From contig JADDTR010000024.1 in the NCBI GenBank assembly GCA_015345905.1, positions 352,091 through 416,090 on the forward strand: a DNA stretch of 64,000 nt. The letters run 5' to 3'. This document shows, piece after piece, positions 54,687 through 64,000 of the stretch. A model generated the notes under the pieces. It made no database searches and was not told where the DNA came from. It saw only the letters and a list, made by a program, of their open reading frames with translations. The stretch is from Aotearoamyces nothofagi (Eukaryota; Ascomycota; Leotiomycetes; Leotiales; Tympanidaceae). Position 1 is the first letter of the stretch. Each line of letters opens with the position of its first letter. The position numbers were made by a program, and so were the translations under genes.

Positions 54687-57151
54687 CTAGTCCAGGAGGC
54701 CAGCAGCCAGAGCCTCGAGATCCTCGAGAGTATCAGGCTCATCTGCGGCCTCGATAACGCGCCCATTCCGTTTGGCGGCCTTTTTCTCGTCCCCTGAATC
54801 GTCTTCGAACCATTTCTTCGCCCGCTTCGGTGGTCTCTCGTGATCGTCGTCGTCGTCGTCGCCGAGAGGGAGGGATGCCAGCAGGGCCAGGGGATCCTCG
54901 TCGTCGTTCCTGTCAAGCAATGTGGGAGCGTCGTCGTCGTCATCTTCCTCGGCCCAGGCATTCTCTCTAGCTTTGCGCTTCTCCTTCTTTTCTCTCTTCT
55001 TGTCCTTCGCGAGCTGCTTGTCTTCGAGATCTGCGTCTTTGATTCGCGCAGCCTCTTCGCCGAGGAACTTGACCCTTTGGGCCTCGGCTGTTCCTCGCCT
55101 GCGGAAATCGTCTTCGTCTTCAAGCTCGTAGAGCTCGTGTGCTTCTCCTTCGTCGTCGAATACAAGTTTGGTACCGTGTCCCTTCAGCTTGAGCAGCTTC
55201 TTCTTGGACTTGAGAAGCTTCTCGCGCCGTTTGGAATCAATGATAATCGGATCCTTGCCTAGACCGGTGATAACCTTCGGCTGGGGTTCTTCAGGATCCA
55301 CCTCCTCTGGTGCAGCTTCAACAGAATCGCCATCCACAGGTATGACTCGCTTGACCGATAAGAATTCATTGTCTTCATCAGCCTCTCCAGCATCGCCTTC
55401 ATCTGAGCTGGCGTCTTCATCCGCAATCATCTTCGAGTAATGGCCGGAGAGGACAGTTTGATTGCGCATGTCAAACATTCGATCGTATTTCGTCCTGACC
55501 TCCTCCTTGCCCGTCTTCTCGCCGTTAGCCTCTGCATCGTCGTCGTCATCATCACTCAATGCCAGCTCCGCCCTTGGTGCATTCTTGAGTTTGTGCGCAT
55601 CGTCGCCCTTCTGGAACTTGATCTTGGGTGTTCCCGGAAGACCCATACTGGCAGCATATCCTTCTAAATCAATTTCGTTGATCTTGAATATGTCTTTGTC
55701 TTTTTGAACAAATATTGACCGCGTATAACTAACGAAGGCTTTTTGGCCCAAATACTTCAACTCGGGGTCTTGGAAGCACATGTTCTGCAACTGTTTCTGG
55801 ATGCTCTGCTGCTTATTTTGACGTACGTTTATCTTCTCTATAGGCACTTTCTTATGCTCTAAGCGTTTCAGCATGCCTTCCTGTTCACTAGGATCTAGGA
55901 AAAGCACAGCTCGGCCATCTCTTTCATATCTTGCTGTTCGGCCCACCCTGTGTATGTATGTGTCTGCATCCTCGGGACAATCAAGCTGTATAACCCAGTC
56001 TACGGCAGGGAAGTCGAGCCCACGGGCCACCACATCTGTGGCGAATAGGCAAGAATTTTTTGACGCTGAGAACTTTGACGTAATATCAAGCCTTGCTGCT
56101 TGCTTCTGTCGGCCATGAAGATGCAGAAGTGGGATACCAGGTTGCAGATGCCGGAAGCTCTCGTACACAAACCGTACCTGCTTGCCGGAAGATAAGAATA
56201 CGATTATCTTGGCTTTCAAATTTGCGCGAATGAAGCTAAACAGTGTATTCAACTTCTCTGGTAAAGGCGTTATGATATAGTGCTGTTTTAAAGTAGATGG
56301 CGTAGCGCTGGAGGCGGCCTCATGGACTGCAACGTATTCTGGATCACGCAGACTTAGCCGCGCTAGATCTGACACTTTCCTAGTTTGCGTCGCACTGAAC
56401 AGCATAGTCTGTCTCTGCTTAGGCAAATGGTCTATAATGGCATCGATAGACGACTGAAACCCCATGTCCATAATCCTATCAGCTTCGTCTAGTACCAGCA
56501 TTTGCAGGTTATCGACCTCGAACGCAGCTGTTTGGTCCATATGTTGTAACATTCGTCCTGGTGTACAGACTAGTATATTCATTCGTCCCAGTCTTTCCCG
56601 TTCTTCCTGTAGACTTCTGCCGCCGATAACCAATCCTGCTGAGAAGGTGTGATATCTGCCAATTTTACGCAGGACTTCGAAGATCTGGATGGCCAGTTCA
56701 CGGGTAGGAGATATTATTAGCGCACCCAGACCGTCTAACTCTGTCCATTTTTGACGGTATAGATTCTCGAGCACAGGCACGAGGAATGCGAGCGTTTTCC
56801 CACTCCCAGTTTTGGCCGCTCCGAGGATGTCGTGACCTTTGAGCGCAAGCGGAATCGCCTTCGATTGGATATCAGTCAGGGATTTGAAGTGTGATGCCTC
56901 CAAGCCCGTAGAGGTGGTGTGCGATAATGGAAGATCAGCAAAGCTCTTTATGTCTGCAGTCTTAGGATCCTAAAAATATGCTGTCAGCTCGATGTTGATT
57001 TGATAGCGATTGGGGGGATACTTACGAGTTCTTCGATCTCTTTCTGTAATTTTGCATGATCATCTATGACTCTCTTCCGTTTTAACGATCTTGAATCTAA
57101 TTTCGGTCGTCCAGACGAGCCAGACTTCTTTCCAGAGACCGGTGGCGCCAT
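54687..57151 (-). CDS. DBP4: DEAD-box RNA helicase Dbp4 (DDX10)
   Basis: Two exons, 57151-57026 and 56969-54687, intron 56 nt (GTAAGT...TTTTTAG); 802 residues. The helicase core has motif I KTGSGKT (GSGKT at 97-101), PTREL, GG, TPGR, motif II DEAD (203-206), SAT, and [15 protein letters not shown]. The N-terminus ([20 protein letters not shown]) and long acidic/basic C-terminus (Asp runs [25 protein letters not shown]; final [13 protein letters not shown]) are those of Dbp4/Hca4. Dbp4 acts in the nucleolus, releasing U14 snoRNA and supporting early 18S rRNA processing. It is divergent from DBP10, with 228 bp between starts. Confidence 0.95.
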
Positions 57152-57379
57152 ATTTGGAGGACAGGTTTGGGAATTAAATGATTGTCCCTTCAACAAGCAG
57201 ATAAAACTTTGGATGCGAAATAAATAAAGTTGGGCTAGTGAATGTGAATCTGCCAGGCGGTGAGTGCTAGCGCCTAAATAATTCTAAACAGCAAAAGATT
57301 CGGTATCAATTCTTCGAACAACTGATAAGCACTCTCTTTACCTCTCCGCAAAGGCAACGATCAGGAGACGGCCTACAAG
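57152..57379. promoter_or_regulatory. 228-bp divergent promoter of DBP4 and DBP10
   Basis: The two start codons are only 228 bp apart, so both leaders and core promoters must be packed here. An AT-rich block sits near 57205-57235 and a pyrimidine-rich block (CTCTCTTTACCTCTCC) lies just upstream of the DBP10 start. Confidence 0.7.
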
Positions 57380-60185
57380 ATGCGTAACCGTGCAGCATCA
57401 CCGGCTTTGTCCGAGAATGAGTTTGATATCACAAAGTCCCTGTTTAAAGATGACATTGAGGACGACGATAACTTCGGCACCGCATCAGCAAATGTTGGAA
57501 CACTAGATGCAGGTGGCATTTTGGACTTAGGACTAGAGAGCGATGGAGAAGGGGACGAGGCTTTTATTGCTACGCAGCTAGCAGCATCTAATCGAAAAGG
57601 CACAAATCTAAAAGGCAAAGGCGTGAAGAAAGGCGGCGGTTTCCAGGCCATGGGTATGCAATCGTCAATCTACCTCCTTCTATTTTACTAACTTGTTTAA
57701 AGGTCTCAATACACATCTACTCAAAGCAATCGGTCGAAAAGGATTTTCCGTTCCAACTCCTATTCAGCGGAAAACCATTCCTCTGGTCCTCGATAATCAA
57801 GATGTTGTTGGAATGGCAAGGACTGGTTCTGGGAAGACGGCGGCCTTCGTGATTCCCATGATTGAGAAACTGAAGGCTCATAGTGCCAGAGTAGGGGCAA
57901 GAGCGCTGATTCTATCACCGTCTCGAGAACTTGCTTTGCAAACTCTGAAAGTTGTCAAGGAGTTTGGACGCGGTACGGACCTAAAATGTGTTTTGCTCGT
58001 TGGTGGAGACAGTCTGGAAGATCAATTCGGTTTCATGGCTGCAAATCCGGATATCGTCATAGCTACGCCTGGTCGTTTCTTGCATTTGAAGGTTGAGATG
58101 TCCTTGGACTTGGCTTCTATGAGATATGTCGTCTTCGACGAAGCTGATCGCCTCTTTGAGATGGGTTTCGCAGCCCAGCTAGCCGAGATTCTCCACGCTC
58201 TGCCTATATCGCGACAGACTCTCCTTTTCTCTGCAACCTTACCTAAGTCATTGGTTGAATTCGCAAGGGCTGGTTTGCAAGATCCAAGTCTTGTCCGTCT
58301 CGATGCTGAAAGTAAGATATCTCCAGATCTCGAAAGCGCTTTCTTCAGTGTCAAGAGTGCGGAAAAGGAAGGAGCATTACTACATATCCTTAATGATCTA
58401 ATTAAGATGCCAACGGGCCCTCCCGAGGCTGCGAAGAATGCAACGGACGCCAATAGCAAGAAGAGAAAACGCGATGGTCCTAATCCAAGACAGAAGCCAA
58501 CAGAGCACTCGACCATCATTTTCACAGCTACAAAACATCACGTCGACTATATCGCTTCTTTGCTGCGGCTCTGTGGATTTGCTGTCTCCCATGCTTACGG
58601 ATCTCTCGACCAAACCGCACGAAAGATGCAAGTCGAAGATTTCCGAACGGGTATGACAAATATTTTGGTCGTGACAGATGTTGCTGCGAGAGGAATTGAC
58701 ATTCCCATATTAGCCAACGTAATTAACTATGACTTCCCACCACAACCAAAGATCTTTGTTCATCGTGTTGGTCGGACAGCCAGAGCAGGTCAACGCGGTT
58801 GGAGTTACAGCCTTGTCAGAGATACCGATGCACCGTATCTATTGGATTTACAGTTGTTCCTTGGCAAGAGGTTGTTGATGGGGCGTGAAGGGGGTGATAA
58901 GCCGAACTATGCGGAAGATATCATCGTTGGCGCACTAGTTCGAGACAAATTAGGGGCAAATTCCGAGTGGATAGGTAAATTACTTGGTGATGACGATGAT
59001 CTCGAAGCACTCCGTGCGGTCTCAGTGAAAGGTGAACGCCTCTACACAAAGACTCGCAATTCAGCATCCAACGAGAGTGCTAAAAGGGCAAAGGAGGTTA
59101 TCTCTTCAGGCGGCTGGGTACAACTTCATCCTCTGTTCAACGACGATACGAACAATGCCGAGCAAGCCAGGATAGACATGTTAGCACGAATTGCTGGCTT
59201 CCGCCCGCAGGAAACAGTCTTTGAAATTGGGACGAGAGGAAAAGCCGGTCACGGAGAGGCAGCGGAAGTCATGAGGAAACGAAGAGAAAAGATCACTCCT
59301 CGACGTCAAAAAGAGGAGGATGATAAAAAGATTGAGGAAGCTAACGATGAAGAAGATTCCTTCGATGGCATATCAGGCTTGGCAGATGATGATGACAATG
59401 GCGATATGGAGGTTACGATAACTGGTGGTGACGATGATGTCAATATGGCAGAAGCATCTGAGGACGACCTTGAGATCACATTCTCGAAGTCTACACAGAA
59501 GGGTAAGGGGCGAACATTATCTTGGAAGGATTCCGAAAATTTCATGTCCTACACGCCCAAGACAATCAACACGGCAGAAGAGCGTGGCTACGGTGTTCAC
59601 CAAGGAGGTTACAACACCGCTTCTCAGAACTCCAACTTCGTTGAGGCTGCGCGAGGTGTGACTATGGACCTCACCAATGATGACAGTGCAAAGTCATTCG
59701 CTGAGCCCAGTCGCGCAAAGGGTATGCGTTGGGATAAAAAGAACAGCAAATATGTAGCACGAGCCAACGACGAAGATGGCTCTAAAGGTGCTAAGATGAT
59801 CCTAGGTGAAAGTGGGCATAAGATTGCTGCCAGTTTCCAGAGTGGCCGATTTGACAGGTGGCGAAAGGCCCATAAGGTCGATCGGCTCCCACGTACCGGT
59901 GAAGCCGAACGTGAAGGAGCAGGTAGCGGTGGTGTTGGACGAGGTGCAGGGACGAGATACAAGCACAAACAGGAGCGGGCACCTAAAGAAGCCGATAAAT
60001 ACAGGGACGATTTCCATGTCCGGAAGAAGAGGGTTGCGGAGGCCAGGGAGAAGCGAGTTGGGAAATATAGAGACGGTGGTGGGAAAGGAGAACTTAAAAG
60101 CAACGAGGATATTCGAAAGGAAAGGACGTTGGCCGATAGAAAGAAGGCTAAGAATGCCAGGCCAGCAAAGAAAGGAAAGCGTTGA
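57380..60185 (+). CDS. DBP10: DEAD-box RNA helicase Dbp10 (DDX54)
   Basis: Two exons, 57380-57653 and 57703-60185, intron 49 nt (GTATGC...TTACTAACT...TTTAAAG); 918 residues. Acidic N-terminus (DDIEDDDNF), then the Dbp10-type Q-motif region [20 protein letters not shown], motif [59 protein letters not shown] and [14 protein letters not shown]. The C-terminal third has acidic runs, then the DBP10 C-terminal signature ([20 protein letters not shown]) and a Lys/Arg-rich tail. Dbp10 works in the nucleolus on 60S subunit assembly, around the peptidyl-transferase centre. A Lys/Arg-rich insert with KKRKRDG interrupts the region between the two RecA lobes. Confidence 0.96.
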
Positions 60186-60674
60186 GGAAGTTTAAGCATT
60201 TAGATATTAAATTAGCATCATATATCTAATAGAAATTACTACCAAAGAGTAAATTCGTCACCGTTTCCTCTCGTGAACTAAGCGAATTAAAAGAGAAAAA
60301 AAATAGAATGATCTTAGAGGAACTGTAATCTATCTCAGGTTCCGTAGCATTAAGCAAAACTGCCTCGCACCAAGGATAACAAATAGCCTTGTCCTGTACT
60401 TTCAAGTAAACTCTAGTATACGTTTATCCAAAAGAGGCTCTCGCCTACCTTATATAGCGAGAGATCATTTGCAGGGATTAGGGATCTAAACTACCTCGGC
60501 TCAAGTCCGGCAGCACGTCCCCATTATGACGAGCGATCGAATCCGGGGACACTTCCTTTACCACCATTGATTACAAGTATTGTTAACGACCAACACGAAA
60601 CTTAAAGTTTGACAGCATATATACCCGACCTTATCATTTGAACTATTGGCAAAACTATTCGAGACCCACGTCTC
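60186..60674. promoter_or_regulatory. Intergenic; DBP10 3' flank and Lon promoter
   Basis: AT-rich 3' flank up to about 60310, then the presumed promoter of the Lon gene. No repeat or extra gene seen. Confidence 0.55.
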
Positions 60675-63595
60675 ATGATGGCTCCGATCAAGACGGTGGC
60701 GTTGCCAGTCATACCGCTTGGAAGAGGCACTGTCCTGTTGCCAGGCATCTTATTACGAATACCAGTTACTCTGAACCGACCAGATATACCAGCCTTACTA
60801 TCGCATGTTTACAGCCGAGCTGCAGCGAAGACCCCAAGTCAAAGGCTTGACAACGTACATATTGCTTGCGTCCCACTGAACTCGCCATTACTCAGCCAAA
60901 ATGGCCAGAAGATGATATCTCAGGATGAGAACTCTAAGCTTAATGCGAGGTCGGATGTAGAGCCCAGAAATGTGACAAAGGATGATTTATTTGGATACGG
61001 TACCGCTGCGAAAATATCGGGTGTGGAAGGGCGAGGGACTGGGGAGTTCGCCCTGTTAGTGGAGGGAGTTGCCAGAGTTCGAATAGAAAAGGTCACTCAG
61101 GAGCTTCCATATTTCGAAGCAGAAGTTATATACGAATATGATGAAGGTTAGTAACAAATCAAGCTTGCCAGGTAGAGATGATATGCTAATCAGGCCTCAG
61201 CAATATCGCCACAGGATATCGAAATGCAGGGCCTCTTTGCACATCTGAAACAACTCTCGCGTGAGCTCTTGACGTTATTGCGACTATCATCGTTACTTCC
61301 AAGACGCCCAGGCTCTTCTGGACTGTCTCCAGTACTGGCACGTCGTCTCGAACTTTATATTGCGAAAAAGGATATACATGACTCGGGATTACTTGCCGAT
61401 TTCATGTCAAATGTCGTCGAGGCATCATTAGAGGAGAAGTTACAGATACTTGCTGCCTTCAGCGTCAAAGACCGACTTCAAAGGGCCATTGAGCTTCTTT
61501 CCCGACAAGTCGGGAATATTAAGAACAACGTCAAGATTACTTCGTTCACGAGCACATCTTTCCCCGAAAATATCGACCTTGACCAGATGAGCAAGATGAA
61601 TAAAGATCAGTTGCGAGGTATCAGAGGAATGCTACCTCCTGGGGCTATGCCAGGAATGCCGTCGGCCCCTAATGGTCAAAGCGATGAACAGGAACCAAAC
61701 GAGATCGATGAGCTAAAGCAAAAATTGGATAATGCAGGGCTCTCAACTGAAGCGGCGAAGGTCGCGGATCGAGAGCTGAAGAGACTAAAGAAGATGCCTC
61801 CACAACAAGCGGAATACAACGTAATTCGAACATATCTTGAGACCCTAGCCGAAATACCTTGGTCTGCTACGACGGAAGATCATCTCGGCCGTGATACTTT
61901 GACAAGAGCAAGGAAGCAGCTGGACGATGATCATTATGGTCTGGAGAAAGTCAAGAAGAGACTCCTAGAGTACCTCGCAGTTCTCAAGTTAAAGCAATCA
62001 ATCAATGAGGGCGTCGATTCTCAGATATCCAAAGCCGAAGAGGAGGCTACTGCTAATGAGAAGAGCATCAAAGTCACCGATGCTTCATCTTCAATTACCG
62101 AAGTTAAGAATGAAGAACAGCCAAAACCGGATAGCGCCAAGATTCAAATATTGAAGAGTAAACGGATGGTTGATAAGTCTCCCATTCTACTCCTAGTAGG
62201 GCCTCCGGGTGTTGGAAAGACTAGTCTTGCAAAGTCGATCGCGACCGCATTAGGCCGCAAGTTTCATCGTATATCTTTAGGTGGCGTCCGAGATGAAGCA
62301 GAGATAAGGGGACACCGCAGAACTTATGTCGCCTCTATGCCTGGCCTGATTGTTAATGGCCTGAGGAAAGTCGGGGTCGCAAATCCGGTATTCCTTCTGG
62401 ATGAGATCGACAAAGTTGGCACTTCCAATTTTCACGGAGATCCTTCTGCTGCCATGCTCGAGGTTCTGGACCCGGAACAAAATCATTCTTTTACTGATCA
62501 CTATGTCAATATTCCAATTGATCTTAGCAAAGTACTGTTTATTGCAACAGCGAATAACCTAGATACCATCCCCCCTCCGCTGCTTGACAGAATGGAAATG
62601 ATCAACCTAGCCGGCTATACTACGCTCGAGAAACGACACATTGCTATTCAGCACCTGATTCCCAAGCAAATTCGGACGAATGGTCTCGACTTTGATCAGG
62701 TCAAATTCAACGAGGAAGTGGTTAGCAAGATCATCGAGTCGTATACGCGGGAAGCAGGTGTTCGTAATCTCGAGCGAGAGATCGGGTCGGTCTGTCGAGC
62801 TAAAGCGGTGGAGTATTCGGATGCAAAGGATTCTGTAAGCATCCTGCTTTCTATATTCTGTTGCCTGTTGCTGACAAATACCTCAAGAACGCCTTGGACA
62901 AGTACAACCCCAGCTTGAAGATCAATGACATCGAGGAGATACTAGGGATTGAAAAGTTCGACGAGGAGATTGCAGAGAAAACCAGCCGACCTGGCATCGT
63001 GACTGGACTTGTGGCATACAGCTCTGGTGGCAATGGCAGCATATTGTTTATCGAAGTTGCAGACATGCCTGGAAGCGGCAGCGTGCAGCTCACCGGGAAG
63101 CTCGGTGACGTTCTGAAAGAATCAGTCGAGGTTGCACTCTCCTGGGTCAAGGCACATGCATATGATCTAGGCTTGACAAATGATCCGCAGGAAAATATCA
63201 TGAAGAACCGCAGCATTCACGTTCATTGCCCCTCAGGTGCGATTCCTAAGGATGGACCCTCTGCCGGTATGGCGCATACGATAGCACTCATTTCTCTGTT
63301 CTCCGGGAAAGCAGTTCCACCTACCATGGCCATGACAGGAGAAATGTCTCTAAGAGGAAGAATTGGTGCTGTAGGTGGGATTAAAGAGAAGCTCATCGGA
63401 GCTCTTCGCGCTGGGGTCAAGACTGTGATGCTACCTGCACAGAATCGGAAAGATGTGAAAGACCTGCCACAAGAAGTCAAGGATGGTTTGGAAATTATTC
63501 ATGTCAGGCACATATGGGAAGCAATGAGACATGTCTGGCCCGAGGCACACTGGCCGGGTGAGCAACAGTTTGCAGGCATCGAATCACGTCTGTGA
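60675..63595 (+). CDS. pln: Peroxisomal Lon protease
   Basis: Three exons: 60675-61146, 61201-62834, 62888-63595 (937 residues). LON substrate-binding N-domain: [17 protein letters not shown] and [23 protein letters not shown]+ domain: Walker [10 protein letters not shown] (about 491-499), [20 protein letters not shown], Walker [12 protein letters not shown]. Protease domain: catalytic Ser827 in KDGPSAGMA and Lys870 in [10 protein letters not shown], 43 residues apart as in E. coli Lon. The C-terminus SRL is a type 1 peroxisomal targeting signal, and there is no mitochondrial presequence, so this is the peroxisomal enzyme and not mitochondrial Pim1. It degrades unassembled or oxidised matrix proteins. 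Intron 1 must end at the second AG (CCTCAG, 61200) to keep frame; intron 2 ends CTCAAG. Start could be Met2 (60678). Confidence 0.95.
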
Positions 63596-64000
63596 ATCTG
63601 GTGGATAGCATCTTTAGGAAATGAGGTTGAAGGCTTGTGTATATCTACACGTGCATGGCGTTTCTAAGCATTTGGAAAGGGGTAGGAAGCAATGGTACGA
63701 TAACTAGTGTTGCACTATGTAGTCCGCATTCTCTAAACCTACCAATCTATAACCATCCGAACACAGCCTACCTCGTCTCTCTCTTCTTCTTCTTGGCCGT
63801 TGTCTGTAATACTGTAACTCTGTAATACGCCGAAGAGTACGACGGCGCACGGATCCTTGATATCGAGGATTCTGATGTCGGTGCTTGGGTGCTTGGGATT
63901 GGGGATTGGGTACTTGGATATTAGATATTAGATATTAGATATTAGATATTAGATATTAGATATTAGATATTAGATATTAGATATTAGATATTAGATATTA
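63596..64000. other. 3' flank of the Lon gene to the window edge
   Basis: No gene seen. A G/T-rich segment (GGGTGCTTGGGATTGGGGATTGGG, in part) near 63880-63910 leads into the heptamer array. Confidence 0.6.
63917..64000. repeat. (GATATTA)12 heptamer array reaching the window edge
   Basis: Twelve perfect GATATTA units fill exactly 84 bases and run off the end of the window, so the true length is unknown. Confidence 0.97.

Noticed and set aside
63917-64000. Telomere at the right end
   Set aside because: The unit is GATATTA, not TTAGGG or a known fungal telomere variant, and the window edge is arbitrary.

Overview
The window is nuclear DNA of a filamentous ascomycete (Pezizomycotina). Evidence: short introns (about 47-81 nt, a few near 150 nt) with GT...(C/G)TAAC or CTGAC branch sites...AG; single-copy fungal genes such as Clr2, Dbp4, Dbp10, Ula1 and a peroxisomal Lon; long intergenic spacers full of microsatellites. 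I cannot name the species. A Hei10-type meiotic RING protein would fit a Sordariomycete-like lineage, but that is only a hint.

Layout. 1-44: the last codons of a + strand gene. 229-2390: a divergent pair, a DUF4743/Nudix hydrolase (-) and a Hikeshi/Opi10 homologue (+). 3952-6114: a Ynd1-type Golgi apyrase (-). 6.4-9.7 kb: repeat-rich spacer with two minisatellites. 9674-11302: a coiled-coil protein of unknown function (-). 11821-13288: Hei10/CCNB1IP1-type RING protein (-, six exons rebuilt here). 14238-16029: Ula1, a NEDD8-activating enzyme subunit (-). 16530-17473: ribose-5-phosphate isomerase (+). 17.5-34.3 kb: gene-poor and repeat-rich; only three small spliced genes (88, 169 and at least 92 codons, all -) could be supported. 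34280-35566: a 2-oxoglutarate/Fe(II) dioxygenase (+). 35916-39454: an F-box/WD40/UIM protein of Ufo1 type (-). 40101-42187: a Clr2 homologue (-), divergent from 42698-46596, a SNF2 ATPase with a C-terminal PHD-type cysteine region (+). 46.6-52.7 kb: gene-poor spacer rich in GTAC palindromes. 52708-53933: a protein with three copies of a six-cysteine motif (+). 54687-57151 and 57380-60185: divergent DEAD-box ribosome-biogenesis helicases Dbp4 (-) and Dbp10 (+). 60675-63595: peroxisomal Lon protease ending in SRL (+). The right edge lies in a GATATTA heptamer array.

There is no operon-like or secondary-metabolite cluster. Possible functional links are pairwise: Clr2 with the SNF2-PHD ATPase (heterochromatin), Dbp4 with Dbp10 (ribosome assembly), and, more loosely, Ula1 with the F-box protein (NEDD8 activates cullin-RING ligases). 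All splice sites were placed by eye; exon coordinates are given in each entry and reading frames were checked across every junction.
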